Shown here one piece after another: positions 15,068 through 24,693 of a stretch of 64,000 bases of DNA. The notes under the pieces were generated by a model, which did no database searches, had not been told where the DNA came from, and saw nothing but the letters and a program-made list of their open reading frames with translations. How positions within the stretch are numbered: the first letter of the stretch is position 1; every line of letters starts with the position of its first letter. The position numbers and the translations under genes are program-made. Origin of the DNA: Gluconacetobacter liquefaciens (GTDB lineage: Bacteria; Pseudomonadota; Alphaproteobacteria; Acetobacterales; Acetobacteraceae); NCBI RefSeq assembly GCF_003350405.1, contig NZ_QQAW01000004.1, forward strand, positions 62,001 to 126,000. The letters are read 5' to 3'.

Positions 15068-17504
15068 TCTCGACAGGCATTACGAGCGCGCTGGCCAGTA
15101 TTGGGGCGTAGATCCTGACATCCTGCGCGCCGTCCACCAGGTGGAAGATCCATCTGGCGACCCAGCCGCACGCAGCCGGGCCGGCGCGGTCGGACATATG
15201 CAGATCATGCCAGCCACAGCCCAGGCGGTTGGCATCGATCCGCGCGACCCGGTGCAGTCGATCTACGGTGGTGCGCGTGTCCTACGTGAGAACCTGGACC
15301 GGTATGGAAACCTTCCCGACGCCCTGCGCGCCTACAACGGCGGCACGGACCGGTCGAAATGGGGAAACGACGAGACCATGGCTTATCCGCACAAGGTGGC
15401 CGACCGATATGCCGCCCTCAAGGCGCCGGCCGATGACCCTTTTGCCGGGCCAGGAACAGATGCGCGGCCGGGTGCATCCGGTCCGAAGCAGAGGGCGCCG
15501 GCGACCCAGGACGCGTTCGGCAGCATGTTCGGCACTGATCACGACAGCAGCACGCATCAAGAGCCGAAGGAGAGCGCATTCGAGGGGATGTTCGGGCACG
15601 AGACCGCGTCCGCCATTCCCGCCGAAGCGCGGGCCCACCAGGGATCATGGTACGGTAACATGGCGCAGTTCGCGCAGGACATGGATCATGCTGCGCGCAA
15701 CCAACTGATGCGTGTTGGCGTCGAGGCTGTTGACCATATCCCCGGCGTCCATGGGCTGCTGAAGGGAACGGCACTTGATCTTCAGGCCCGGCGCGCGGGC
15801 CTGGATCGAGCGGACCAGTCGGTGGCCGAGCGTGACGGTTCCGGTGCGACGGCGAACGAAGCGGGCCGCTTTCTCACGAATGCTCTGCTGGCCGGTGCCG
15901 CGACGGAACTGGGCGCCGGGGCGATCGGCGCAGGAGGTGGCGCACTGGCGGGTGCCGCGGGCGGCACGGCCGGACGGATCATCCAGGCGGGGACGAATGC
16001 ACTTACGGGTGGTGGTGGCCTGCTGACGCGGGCGACCAGTGGTGCAGCCCAAGGCGCAGCAGCAAATGCGCTGACAGGCGGCGACCCGCTGACCGGTGCT
16101 GCGCTTGGCGGTGCGCTGGGAGCGGGGTTGCCCATGGCAGCCCGAGGTGCGCGCGCTGTTGCGGGGCGTGCTTCGTCGATGGGCACGCGCGCCCTGAACC
16201 ACCTTGCTCCTGAGGCAGCGGAGATCCCGGTGGATGAGGGGGCAGCAATCCCCGGCGAGACGCCGGTGGCGCCTCCTTCTGCTGCCAGTGCGGGGCGCGC
16301 TTCGTCGGCACCGCCGCCATCGAACCCAGCACCCGAGGCCGTGAAGCTGGGATTGTTCACGTCGCCGAAGGATGCCGACAAGCTGGCCGGCCGGATCTGG
16401 TCCGATTACCAGAAGGGTGGCCCTGTCGCTCTGGTGCAGTCCAAGATCCCCGGCGTACAGCTTACCGCGTCGCAGGCCACGGGGAATGCCGGCCTGGCGC
16501 AACTGGAGCGCGTCCGCCGCGCTGCAAACCCGTCGCCATTCACGGCCCTCGAGCAGCAGAACAGCGAAGCACGCAATGCCTTCGCGCGAGACGTGATCGG
16601 AACGGAAGACCAGTTGCAGGCGTCGGAGGCGGCCCGCAGCGCGATCGAGGCCGAGCACCGCAACGCAGCATTCGGGAATCAGCAGCCGGTCGATGTGACG
16701 CCGATCCGCCAGCATCTCGCACGCCTGATTGATGACAATCGAGGGCGCGACACGGTGCGGGCGCCATTGATCGGCGTTCTGAAGCAGATCGGCGCCGTGG
16801 CCGACAAAGACGGGAATGCACTGCCGGAGCATCTGTGGAACGTCCGGAAATACATGGGCGACATCATCTCCCCGGCGGCACGTGGAACGGCGCAAAGCGG
16901 GCATGCCGCAGCCTCTCAGCTTATGGACCTCAAGCCGACGATCACGGATGCGATCGAGGAAGGTGCTCCAGGCTTCAAGGCTTACGCCCAGCGATACGAG
17001 GAACTGTCCCGTCCAATCGATGCCATGCGGTTCCTGCAATCGCGCAACCTGACAGACACGCAGGGCAATGTGCGGTTGGGGCAACTGGACACGCTGCTGA
17101 AGGCGATCCGGCGCGAGAAGGGCAAGCCGGGCTATCGCGAGGCTGACAGCGTGACGGACGAGCAGTTGAAGGCCCTGGAGACCCTGCGCGACGACATGAG
17201 GCTGGCGTCACGCATCGACATCGGAAAGGCGCGCGGGTCAGACACCAACATCAACCTGACGACCAGCGGGCGCGTTGCGGATATGGCGCAGGGCATCGCC
17301 GGGAAGTTGGCGGGCGCGGCCGGTGTGGGCCTCGGCGGCGCGCTGACCGGCGGCATTGAGGGCGGAGCCGTCGGGACGATGCTGGGGAATGCTCTGGCCG
17401 CCGGGGCGTCGCGGCGTGTGGCCGGCCGGCTGGCGAACACCCAGTCGGCGACTTACGACGCCTTGGACAATATGCTGCTCAATCCCGCGAGGCGAGGAAA
17501 CTGA
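15057..17504 (+). CDS. Ejection protein with lytic transglycosylase domain
   Basis: 815 residues from a GTG inside the preceding gene. Residues about 5-115 are an SLT domain: WGVDPDILRAVHQVEDPSGD (the Glu in VHQVED is the likely catalytic acid), AVGHMQIMPATAQ, ALRAYNGG, and YPHKVADRYAAL. A Gly/Ala-rich, membrane-compatible region lies at about 275-370 (ATELGAGAIGAGGGALAG), followed by a long helical C-terminus. This is the layout of podoviral gp16-like proteins, which cut peptidoglycan and conduct DNA. The C-terminus has a second Gly/Ala-rich stretch. Confidence 0.8.
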   Translation: MADDLDRHYERAGQYWGVDPDILRAVHQVEDPSGDPAARSRAGAVGHMQIMPATAQAVGIDPRDPVQSIYGGARVLRENLDRYGNLPDALRAYNGGTDRSKWGNDETMAYPHKVADRYAALKAPADDPFAGPGTDARPGASGPKQRAPATQDAFGSMFGTDHDSSTHQEPKESAFEGMFGHETASAIPAEARAHQGSWYGNMAQFAQDMDHAARNQLMRVGVEAVDHIPGVHGLLKGTALDLQARRAGLDRADQSVAERDGSGATANEAGRFLTNALLAGAATELGAGAIGAGGGALAGAAGGTAGRIIQAGTNALTGGGGLLTRATSGAAQGAAANALTGGDPLTGAALGGALGAGLPMAARGARAVAGRASSMGTRALNHLAPEAAEIPVDEGAAIPGETPVAPPSAASAGRASSAPPPSNPAPEAVKLGLFTSPKDADKLAGRIWSDYQKGGPVALVQSKIPGVQLTASQATGNAGLAQLERVRRAANPSPFTALEQQNSEARNAFARDVIGTEDQLQASEAARSAIEAEHRNAAFGNQQPVDVTPIRQHLARLIDDNRGRDTVRAPLIGVLKQIGAVADKDGNALPEHLWNVRKYMGDIISPAARGTAQSGHAAASQLMDLKPTITDAIEEGAPGFKAYAQRYEELSRPIDAMRFLQSRNLTDTQGNVRLGQLDTLLKAIRREKGKPGYREADSVTDEQLKALETLRDDMRLASRIDIGKARGSDTNINLTTSGRVADMAQGIAGKLAGAAGVGLGGALTGGIEGGAVGTMLGNALAAGASRRVAGRLANTQSATYDALDNMLLNPARRGN

Positions 17505-17757
17505 CGCCGTGCAAGGTGCGCTCGATCTGTCGGGCGCGCCGCCGGGCGAGAAGGTGGGGGATGAAGGCGCATATCGAGAAGATAACGAGAAGTGCCAGGA
17601 ACTCTGGCGGGTCAAAGTGCGGTCTATCCCCAAAGTCAGTGTAGGACGCCCATTCAAACATCGTGCATGCCAGAGGCACCATCAGCGCTGGCCAGATCGA
17701 CCCACGCACCCACCAGATGCACCAAGCAACGAAGAGGATACCGCCTACCCATGTCAT
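17479..17757 (-). CDS. Possible small membrane protein on opposite strand
   Basis: 92 residues with two or three hydrophobic stretches (GGILFVAWCIWWVRGSIWPA, LMVPLACTMF, FLALLVIFSICAFIPHLL) and a basic tail. Hydrophobicity and size resemble small phage membrane proteins. Against it: no clear ribosome-binding site, its 5' end overlaps the opposite-strand gene at 17751, and its 3' end overlaps the transglycosylase gene. Confidence 0.4.
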   Translation of the reverse strand: MTWVGGILFVAWCIWWVRGSIWPALMVPLACTMFEWASYTDFGDRPHFDPPEFLALLVIFSICAFIPHLLARRRARQIERTLHGVSFLASRD

Positions 17758-18068
17758 ATGATCAGGATAATGCGATTCGTGACGCCAGCACCATGGAAGA
17801 ATTGTGTGCGGCCATGTCGGGCCAGCCGGGAAGCCCCAATTATAGCGTCGGCAAGCACCTTGCGGAGATCGCCGCGGTCGGTGGCCACAACGAGGTGGAG
17901 TTCATGGAGCTACTGAGAGAAAAAGCCCGCGACGGCTTGGCGTCGATGCTTGGACAAGGGCTTCCGCTCGATCAGATCAGCGCCGCCATCGTCAATGAAG
18001 TCGCCTTGGCTATTACCGGTCGCTCGATGCTCCGCGCGCGAGGGGCCGGACAAGCCGGGTCCGCGTGA
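17751..18068 (+). CDS. Hypothetical protein
   Basis: 105 residues from the ATG at 17751 (GAAGAGGA about 12 bases upstream). Mostly helical: STMEELCAAMSG, SVGKHLAEIAAVGGHNEVEF, ARDGLASMLGQGLPL and AAIVNEVALAITGRS. No domain recognised. Last rightward gene after the ejection operon; it converges with the secreted nuclease gene. An upstream extension of the frame is possible but lacks a start with a ribosome-binding site. Confidence 0.5.
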   Translation: MSYDQDNAIRDASTMEELCAAMSGQPGSPNYSVGKHLAEIAAVGGHNEVEFMELLREKARDGLASMLGQGLPLDQISAAIVNEVALAITGRSMLRARGAGQAGSA

Positions 18069-18086
18069 AACTGAGACCGCTGCGAT

Positions 18087-18878
18087 CTACGGGAAAGCGC
18101 TTTCGTTCATCTGGCGGTGCCGCCCGTCTGGGAGCCGATAGGGACGCGCCTTCACATCAGCCGAAAGAGCCGGGAACGGATCGACCCCCGTCACCCGGAT
18201 GAGCGTCGCTACCGTGACCTGGCTGCAGGGCGGGGATCGCATCTCGTTGCGGCAGACATAGACCCCGGCACCACCCGTCTTGGGGTCATAGACGGCCTTC
18301 CAGGTCGAGGTAGGCACCTTCACATGGTCTGGCCCGATCGTCGCGATGACCGACGAATGATAAGCGGGCCCGGTGACGACATAGACCTCGCCGTCCCGGA
18401 GCGCGAGGTTCCGCACCATCTGCTCAATGTGAGACCAGGGGCCGCTGTTCAGGGCGTTGGTCTGCGGGACGACGTTCGAGAGGGCGAAGGTCTCGGCCTG
18501 CAGGGCTTCGGTGGGCGCGTCGCCACTGGGCGTCATGTGCCCGCGATCGAAGCCGGACCGGCGATAGTCCTCAAGCTCGGATCGCGCTTCGATCGGTAGC
18601 CGCGTGTCTTCATGGAATTGCCCGTGCCGCTTCAGGCGCTCGGCTGCCTTCACCTCATCTCGCGTCAGGTGCTCGGCCGACCAGAGCGGGGCTCGAGTCG
18701 CGTCCGCATCCAGTAACGCATAGCTGCCGTTGCATAGCGGGGTCGTGCGGCCGGGGAACTGCTGGTGGACTAGCGCGGGCAGTTGCCCCTGGACGCCGAA
18801 CTGAGGGCACGAAGGCGAGGCATGAGCAAAAAGCGGAAGAGCGATGAGAAAGGGCGCGAGAATCGGCAGTCTGGACAT
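18087..18878 (-). CDS. Secreted DNA/RNA non-specific endonuclease
   Basis: 263 residues. A signal peptide (residues 1-20, LPILAPFLIALPLFAHA) directs export. The mature part matches the NUC/EndA family: SYALLDADATRAPLWSAEHL, the catalytic DRGHMTPSGD (His near residue 114), the magnesium-site Asn in NVVPQTNALN (about 140), and YVVTGPAYHSS. It would degrade DNA and RNA in the periplasm or outside the cell. It lies on the opposite strand from the virion genes at the end of the element, so it is probably cargo. Confidence 0.85.
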   Translation of the reverse strand: MSRLPILAPFLIALPLFAHASPSCPQFGVQGQLPALVHQQFPGRTTPLCNGSYALLDADATRAPLWSAEHLTRDEVKAAERLKRHGQFHEDTRLPIEARSELEDYRRSGFDRGHMTPSGDAPTEALQAETFALSNVVPQTNALNSGPWSHIEQMVRNLALRDGEVYVVTGPAYHSSVIATIGPDHVKVPTSTWKAVYDPKTGGAGVYVCRNEMRSPPCSQVTVATLIRVTGVDPFPALSADVKARPYRLPDGRHRQMNESAFP

Positions 18879-18960
18879 CGCCGCCGCTTAACGGTCGATT
18901 GTGTCAGGAGCAAGGGTGCAGCGCGGTCGGCCCCCTGCCCTTCACCGCCTGGAGCAACGA

Positions 18961-19272
18961 ATGAAACGCATCTTGTTCGCGATCGGCGTTATCACGCCCG
19001 TGCTATTCGGCGGCGTGCCGGCATTCGGCTTCGATCAGACCGGCTACCATGCGCCTCAGACTGAACCCCAAGAGCAGCAGCTTGCCGGCCATGGACACTA
19101 TGTGAACTCGAATCGTGAACTGGTGCATTCGCCGGCGCGTTCCCTCACCGGACAGGTGCCCGTGGGTGCTGTGGCGAGGTGCGGTGATGGCACATACAGC
19201 TTCAGCCATCATGCCCGGGGTACATGCTCGCACCATCAAGGCGTGGCGGAGTGGATTACTGAACCGGGATGA
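18961..19272 (+). CDS. Exported DUF3761 protein
   Basis: 103 residues. ATG chosen because it gives a clean signal peptide (MKRILFAIGVITPVLFGGVPAFG). The mature domain GHGHYVNSNRELVHSPARSL, TGQVPVGAVARCGDGTYSFS, GTCSHHQGVAEW has the paired cysteines and histidines typical of DUF3761. The role of this family is not known; members are small secreted proteins. Last gene before the tRNA-Ser and the likely end of the mobile element. Confidence 0.75.
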   Translation: MKRILFAIGVITPVLFGGVPAFGFDQTGYHAPQTEPQEQQLAGHGHYVNSNRELVHSPARSLTGQVPVGAVARCGDGTYSFSHHARGTCSHHQGVAEWITEPG

Positions 19273-19458
19273 CCCGGACATTCTCGGCCGGCGGTGGCCA
19301 ATCGAGCGGCTGCGTTGAGAGAGCTTTCGGCGCGTGGATATGCCCCGCTGCTCATCGCTGTATCTGGGCAGCGCGGTTTCTAAGAGGGATAGCAAGAGGG
19401 GTAGAATACCTACGTCCTTCGCTAAGGCCCTGATTTACAATAGGAAAATGGGAAGTGT

Positions 19459-19551
19459 TGGCGGAGGGGATGGGATTCGAACCCACGGTACGGCTTGACA
19501 CCGTACAACGGTTTAGCAAACCGCCGCCTTCAGCCACTCGGCCACCCCTCC
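19459..19551 (-). tRNA. tRNA-Ser (anticodon GCT)
   Basis: 93 bases including an encoded CCA. Acceptor GGAGGGG/CCCCTCC with discriminator G, D-arm TGGCCGAGTGGCTGAAGGC, anticodon stem-loop GGTTTGCTAAACC with anticodon GCT, a long variable arm, and T-arm GTGGGTTCGAATCCCAT. It decodes AGC and AGU. Its 3' end faces the mobile element, the standard orientation for a tRNA used as an attachment site. Confidence 0.97.
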
Positions 19552-19629
19552 GCCGAGGAGCGTGTTTGTTAACACGGCGTTTGCAGCGCTGCTTGTAGAC
19601 TGTCACCACAGCGCCGTCAAACCCCAAAC

Positions 19630-19645
19630 CGCCGGTTCCCCGGCG
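19630..19645 (-). terminator. Probable terminator of gatCAB operon
   Basis: Stem CGCCGG, loop of four, CCGGCG, immediately downstream of the gatB stop. On the minus strand it is followed by the T/G-rich GTTTGGGGTTTG. The stem is short and the U-tract interrupted, so a rho-independent terminator is likely but not certain. Confidence 0.45.
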
Positions 19646-19646
19646 A

Positions 19647-21098
19647 TTACAGCACTTTCTTCAGCGCCTCGTTCACCAGCGCCGGATTCCCTTTACCGGC
19701 CATCGCCTTCATGACCTGCCCGACGAAAAAGCCGAACAGCTTGTCCTTACCACCGCGATATTCCGCCAGCTTGTCAGGGTTCTTGTCCAGCACCGCCTGC
19801 ACGGCAGCGTCGATCGCCCCCGTATCGGTCACCTGCCGCAGCCCCTTGCGCTCGACGATATCCGCCGCCGACTCACCGGTCTCCAGCATCTCCTCGAACA
19901 CATCCTTGGCAATCTTGCCGTTGATGGTGCCATCGGTGATCAGGTCCAGCATTCCGCCCAGCGCATCCGCACTGATCGGACTATCCTGAATCGTGCGACC
20001 GGTGCGGTTCAGGGCCGCGAAAAAATCGCCGATCACCCAGTTCGCCGCCAGCCGCGGATCACGCCCGCGCGCCACCGTCTCATAGAAATCGGCCGTCGCC
20101 TGTTCCGCCACCAGCACCCCCGCGTCATAGCGCGGAATGCCATATTCATCCTGGAAACGCTGGCGCTTCGCATCCGGCAGTTCCGGCAGATGCGCGGCCA
20201 AGCCCTGAACCCACGCCTCCTCGATCACCAGCGGCAGCAGGTCGGGGTCGGGGAAGTAGCGATAATCATGCGCATCTTCCTTGCTGCGCAGCGACCGCGT
20301 CTCGGAACGCGCCGGGTCGAACAGGCGCGTTTCCTGATCGACCGAACCGCCATTTTCCCAGATCTCAACCTGCCGCACGGCCTCGACCTCGATCGCCTGC
20401 ATGACATAGCGGATCGAATTGACGTTCTTGATCTCGCAGCGCGTCCGGAACGGCTCACCCGCCTTGCGCACCGACACGTTCACGTCGGCACGCATCGAGC
20501 CCTCTTCCATATTGCCGTCGCAGGTGCCCAGATACCGCAGGATCATGCGCAACTTGCGCAGATACGCCCCCGCTTCCTCCGGCGAGCGAATATCAGGCTC
20601 GCTGACGATCTCCATCAGCGCCACACCCGCCCGGTTCAGGTCGATGAACGAACGCGCAGGGTCCTGATCATGCATCGACTTGCCGGCATCCTGTTCCAGA
20701 TGCAGACGGGTAATACCGATCACGCGGGTCGAACCGTCAGCCAGTTCGATCTCCACCGCACCCTCACCGATGATCGGATGCGTAAACTGGCTGATCTGGT
20801 AACCCGTCGGCAGGTCCGCATAGAAATAATTCTTGCGGTCAAACCGACTTTCCAGATTCACCCGTGCCTTCAGCCCCAGCCCGGTGCGCACGGCCTGCGC
20901 CACGCACTCCCGGTTGATGACCGGCAGCATGCCCGGAAACCCGGCATCGACCAGGCTGACATGCGTGTTCGGCTCACCACCGTACGAGGCCGAAGCCCCC
21001 GAGAACAACTTGGACTGGCTGATGACCTGGGCATGGACTTCCAGCCCCACCACCAGTTCCCACGGGCCGTCGCGCCCTTCGATCAGATAGGTCATCAC
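19647..21098 (-). CDS. gatB: Asp-tRNA(Asn)/Glu-tRNA(Gln) amidotransferase subunit B
   Basis: 483 residues, about the usual GatB length. The N-terminal part [20 protein letters not shown] and the signature [19 protein letters not shown] belong to the aspartate/glutamate transamidase kinase-like domain, followed by the helical domain and a C-terminal YqeY-like tail ([20 protein letters not shown]). It binds mischarged tRNA and activates the side chain, which GatA then amidates. Its start overlaps the gatA stop by four bases in a gatC-gatA-gatB operon. Confidence 0.97.
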   Translation of the reverse strand: MMTYLIEGRDGPWELVVGLEVHAQVISQSKLFSGASASYGGEPNTHVSLVDAGFPGMLPVINRECVAQAVRTGLGLKARVNLESRFDRKNYFYADLPTGYQISQFTHPIIGEGAVEIELADGSTRVIGITRLHLEQDAGKSMHDQDPARSFIDLNRAGVALMEIVSEPDIRSPEEAGAYLRKLRMILRYLGTCDGNMEEGSMRADVNVSVRKAGEPFRTRCEIKNVNSIRYVMQAIEVEAVRQVEIWENGGSVDQETRLFDPARSETRSLRSKEDAHDYRYFPDPDLLPLVIEEAWVQGLAAHLPELPDAKRQRFQDEYGIPRYDAGVLVAEQATADFYETVARGRDPRLAANWVIGDFFAALNRTGRTIQDSPISADALGGMLDLITDGTINGKIAKDVFEEMLETGESAADIVERKGLRQVTDTGAIDAAVQAVLDKNPDKLAEYRGGKDKLFGFFVGQVMKAMAGKGNPALVNEALKKVL

Positions 21099-22582
21099 AC
21101 CACCTCCGCGCGCACGGCCGGACGATGCGTGAAGCCCGCCGCCCGCTCCAAGGCACTGGCCGCCGCGAAAACCGATTCCTCGTCGAACGACCGGCCGATC
21201 ACCTGCAAGCCCAGCGGCAAGCCGGATGCGCTCAACCCGGCGGGCACCGACATCGCCGGCACGCCGGCCATGCTGGCCGGCACGGTAAACACGTCGTTCA
21301 GATACATCTGCACCGGATCATCCATCTTCTCGCCCTGCGCGAAGGCGGGCGACGGCGCGGTCGGCGTCAGCAGCACGTCCACCGTCCGGAACGCATTTTC
21401 GAAATCCTTGCGGATCAGGTTCCGCACTTTCTGCGCCCGCAGATAATAGGCGTCATAATAACCGGCCGACAGCACATAGGTCCCCATCAGGATACGGCGC
21501 CGCACCTCGGCCCCGAACCCTTCCCGCCGGGTCGCCTCATACAGCGCATCCAGCGACTCACCGGGCACCCGGCGGCCGAATCGCACACCGTCATAGCGCG
21601 CAAGGTTCGACGAACATTCCGCCGGCGCCACGATGTAATAGGTCGCCAGACCGTATTTCGTGTAGGGCAGCGAAACCTCGACGATCTCGCATCCCGCGTC
21701 ACGCAGCCACGCGATGCCCTGCTCCCACGCCGCCTCGACCTCGGCAGGCATGCCCGCCACACGATATTCGGCGGGAATACCCACCTTCATACCCTTCAGC
21801 GACCGGCCGCAGGCCGCACGATAATCCGGCACCGCGATATCCACGCTGGTGCTGTCCCGCACGTCGAAACCGGCCATGGACTGCAGCAGGATGGCGCAGT
21901 CCTCGACCGTACGCGCCATCGGCCCGGCCTGATCCAGCGAACTGGCGAAGGCAATCGTCCCCCAGCGGCTGCACCGCCCGTAGGTCGGCTTGATGCCCGC
22001 GATGCCGCAATAGGAGGCAGGCTGGCGGATCGACCCGCCCGTATCAGTCCCGGTCGCCCCCATGGCCAGCCGCGCGGCCACCGCCGCCGCCGACCCGCCG
22101 GACGACCCGCCGGGCACGAGCACGGTCTCCTCATCCCCCGCCCGCTTCCACGGATTCTCCACCGAACCGAAGGCCGAGGTGATGTTGGCCGAGCCCATGG
22201 CGAACTCGTCCAGGTTGGTCTTGCCCACAAAGACCGCGCCATCGGCCAGAAGGTTCGCCGTCACCGTGCTTTCATAGGGCGGCACGAACGCTTCCAGCAT
22301 CCGACTGGCAGCCGTCGTCCGCACGCCATCGGTGCAGAACAGGTCCTTGATCCCCAGCGGGATTCCAGTCAACGCCGGCGCATCCTCGCCACCGGCCAGG
22401 ATCGCATCGGCCCGCCGCGCCGCATCCAGCGCCAGGTCGGACGTGACGGTGATAAAGGCATTCAGCCGCCCGTTCAGCCGCTCGATGGCCGCGACATGCG
22501 CCCCCACCAGTTCCGTGGCGGAGAATTCGCGGCGACGCAGCCCCCCCTGGGCACCGGCGATCGTGAGTTCGGTCAGCATCAT
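21095..22582 (-). CDS. gatA: Asp-tRNA(Asn)/Glu-tRNA(Gln) amidotransferase subunit A
   Basis: 495 residues. Amidase-signature enzyme with the Ser-Ser-Lys triad: catalytic Lys in [10 protein letters not shown] (about 78), and the serine-rich loop [15 protein letters not shown] with [16 protein letters not shown] (about 155-180). It releases ammonia from glutamine for GatB and so makes Gln-tRNA and/or Asn-tRNA. The gene overlaps gatC upstream and gatB downstream by four bases each. Confidence 0.97.
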   Translation of the reverse strand: MMLTELTIAGAQGGLRRREFSATELVGAHVAAIERLNGRLNAFITVTSDLALDAARRADAILAGGEDAPALTGIPLGIKDLFCTDGVRTTAASRMLEAFVPPYESTVTANLLADGAVFVGKTNLDEFAMGSANITSAFGSVENPWKRAGDEETVLVPGGSSGGSAAAVAARLAMGATGTDTGGSIRQPASYCGIAGIKPTYGRCSRWGTIAFASSLDQAGPMARTVEDCAILLQSMAGFDVRDSTSVDIAVPDYRAACGRSLKGMKVGIPAEYRVAGMPAEVEAAWEQGIAWLRDAGCEIVEVSLPYTKYGLATYYIVAPAECSSNLARYDGVRFGRRVPGESLDALYEATRREGFGAEVRRRILMGTYVLSAGYYDAYYLRAQKVRNLIRKDFENAFRTVDVLLTPTAPSPAFAQGEKMDDPVQMYLNDVFTVPASMAGVPAMSVPAGLSASGLPLGLQVIGRSFDEESVFAAASALERAAGFTHRPAVRAEVV

Positions 22583-22866
22583 TCCACCACCTTCGGCACG
22601 GTATAGTACGGCCCCGCCGCATCGGGCGCGTTCGACAGCACGGCATCGCGCGCATCGCCATCGGTCACCACATCCTCGCGCATGCGCAAGGCAGCGTGTC
22701 CGGTGCCGACCATGGGTTCGACACCGTCGATATCGACTTCGTTCAATTGCTCGATCCAGCCGAGAATGCCGTTCAGTTCCCGCTGAAGGGCGGGCAGGTC
22801 GGACTCGTCGATACCGATCCGTGCCAATCTGGCGATACGTCGGACCGTCGCGGGGTCAAGCGACAT
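22579..22866 (-). CDS. gatC: Asp-tRNA(Asn)/Glu-tRNA(Gln) amidotransferase subunit C
   Basis: 95 residues. Start at the ATG giving [20 protein letters not shown]; a longer frame exists but lacks GatC sequence. The family core ([63 protein letters not shown]) is complete. GatC braces the GatA-GatB interface. First gene of the operon, divergent from ruvX with a 76-base spacer that must contain both promoters. Confidence 0.95.
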   Translation of the reverse strand: MSLDPATVRRIARLARIGIDESDLPALQRELNGILGWIEQLNEVDIDGVEPMVGTGHAALRMREDVVTDGDARDAVLSNAPDAAGPYYTVPKVVE

Positions 22867-22942
22867 GAAGCACAACTTTCCATTATCATCTGGGGGGAAT
22901 ATCCTGCCGGTCAGGACACCGCGCGGACCATAGACCCAGACC

Positions 22943-23422
22943 ATGCCCCTGTTCAACATGCACCAGATCCGCGCCCAGTTGGGCCGCGGCCAACGCCTGC
23001 TGGGCATCGACCCCGGCCAGAAGACGATCGGCCTCGCCCTGTCGGACCCGCTTCTGATGCTGGCCTCGTCCTACGGCACGCTCAAACGCGGCAAGCTGGG
23101 CGCCCTCGCCGCCGAAATCGGCAAGATCGCGGCGCGTGAGGACGTCGGGGGCCTGGTCTGCGGCCTGCCGCTGTCGATGGATGGCAGCTTCGGCCCGGCG
23201 GCCCAGGCCGCACATGACTGGATGCTGAACCTGTCGGCCCTGGTCGGTCTGCCCGCCGCGATGTGGGACGAACGCCTGTCCTCCAGCGCCGTCAACCGCA
23301 TGCTGATCCAGGACGCCGACCTCACCCGCCAGCGCCGCGCCGAACTGGTGGACAAACTGGCGGCCGCCTACATGCTGCAAGCAGCGCTGGACGCCTCGGC
23401 CACCCGATCGGAAAGCGTTTGA
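22943..23422 (+). CDS. ruvX: Putative pre-16S rRNA nuclease / Holliday junction resolvase-like
   Basis: 159 residues, YqgF/RuvX family. RNase-H-like fold with LLGIDPGQKTIGLALSD (first catalytic Asp near 23), GGLVCGLPLSMDGSFGPAA and WDERLSSSAVNRML (acidic residues), then helix RAELVDKLAAAYMLQAAL. The family takes part in 16S rRNA 5' processing. Alphaproteobacterial genomes often place it beside gatCAB, as here (divergent). Confidence 0.92.
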   Translation: MPLFNMHQIRAQLGRGQRLLGIDPGQKTIGLALSDPLLMLASSYGTLKRGKLGALAAEIGKIAAREDVGGLVCGLPLSMDGSFGPAAQAAHDWMLNLSALVGLPAAMWDERLSSSAVNRMLIQDADLTRQRRAELVDKLAAAYMLQAALDASATRSESV

Positions 23423-23523
23423 AAACACACCCGCCCCACGCGCCGCTTTCGCGGCCCGCTCACGCGACGTTCGTCTTTTCAGACGATCTATATTCTTTTT
23501 TTCAGAAAAAGGAGCCCGAAGGA

Positions 23524-23598
23524 TGGTGGGCGCAACAGGGATTGAACCTGTGACCCCTACCATGTCAAGGTAGTGCTCTACCGCTGAGCTATGCGCCC
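23524..23598 (-). tRNA. tRNA-Val (anticodon GAC)
   Basis: 75 bases with encoded CCA. Acceptor GGGCGCA/TGCGCCC, D-arm AGCTCAGCGGTAGAGC, anticodon stem CTACC-TTGACAT-GGTAG with anticodon GAC, T-arm CACAGGTTCAATCCCTGT. Nearly the same body as the tRNA-Val at 25339, which differs in the acceptor and anticodon stems. Confidence 0.97.
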
Positions 23599-23742
23599 AT
23601 CCGTTCGGTGAACAGGCTTCTAGCCGGGCAACCGGCGTTGCGCAACCCATCCGTACGGAAAAAATGACGAGCCAGTGACCATTTTGGCTAACAAATTAAA
23701 AAAGAAGGATAATATCCTTCTCACCGCGCCGGATGGCCGCAC

Positions 23743-24669
23743 GTGACGCACACGGACTCCCCGGTTTCCCCTGAATCGGAGACGATGTCGGGCACGACAT
23801 CGGAATCGCCCCTCAGCCCATTCGTGCTGGTGCCACCCATGATCGCGGGCGTGCCCCTGGTCGTCGCCTCCCCCCATTCCGGGCACGCCTATCCGCAGGA
23901 TTTCCTCACCCTGGCGCGCCTGGACCGCACGCTCCTGCGCCACAGCGAGGATTTCCGCGTCGACGCGTTGCTGGCCGGCGCCCCCGGCGTCGGCGCCCAC
24001 ATGATCCACGCCACCTTCCCGCGCATCTATTGCGACGTGAATCGCGATTCGGACGAACTCGACCCCACGATGTTTACCGAGCCCATGCCCCCCGAGCGCA
24101 CGACCATCACGCCGAGGGTCCGCGCGGGCCTCGGCGTCATTCCCCGCATCTCCGCAGCCGGCGCGCCCATCTACCGCACCCGGTTGCCGCTTCGGGAGGC
24201 AACGGACCGAATCGCCCGCTTCTGGGCTCCCTATCACGCCGCCCTGTCGGCCCTGATCGCGGCCCAGGTCGCGGCCCATGGCGCCTGCGTGCTGGTCGAC
24301 TGTCACTCGATGCCCAGCACCGGCCTGCGCGCTTACGACATGCCGGATTTTGTGCTGGGTGATGCCTGGGGATCGTCCTGCGCGGCCGCCCTCACCGAGG
24401 CAGCCGAGACCTGCCTACGGTCCTGCGGGTTCCGGACCAACCGCAACGCCCCCTATGCCGGGGGTTACGTCACGCGCCATTACGGCAGGCCCGCAACAGG
24501 GTGCCACGCGCTCCAGGTCGAAATCCGCCGCGGGCTCTACATGGATGAAAACAGCCTGACGCCGAACACCGGATTCGGCGACATCCGCGCCGTCATGACC
24601 GCACTGCTGCGCACGCTGGCCGGCGTCGCCACCGACCTGCCCCACCCGTCCGGCATCCGGACGGGCTGA
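23743..24669 (+). CDS. N-formylglutamate amidohydrolase family protein
   Basis: 308 residues from a GTG; an ATG at 23785 is an alternative start. Family motifs: PLVVASPHSGHAYPQDFLT (metal/substrate His), HSEDFRVDALLAGAPGVGA, IYCDVNRDSDELDPTMF, and VLVDCHSMPSTGL; late HALQVEIRRGLYMDE. Members hydrolyse N-formylglutamate to formate and glutamate in histidine breakdown. No other hut gene is near, so the physiological substrate is uncertain. Confidence 0.85.
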   Translation: MTHTDSPVSPESETMSGTTSESPLSPFVLVPPMIAGVPLVVASPHSGHAYPQDFLTLARLDRTLLRHSEDFRVDALLAGAPGVGAHMIHATFPRIYCDVNRDSDELDPTMFTEPMPPERTTITPRVRAGLGVIPRISAAGAPIYRTRLPLREATDRIARFWAPYHAALSALIAAQVAAHGACVLVDCHSMPSTGLRAYDMPDFVLGDAWGSSCAAALTEAAETCLRSCGFRTNRNAPYAGGYVTRHYGRPATGCHALQVEIRRGLYMDENSLTPNTGFGDIRAVMTALLRTLAGVATDLPHPSGIRTG

Positions 24670-24693
24670 CGCGGAAAGCGCGCGCAGGCGCGC

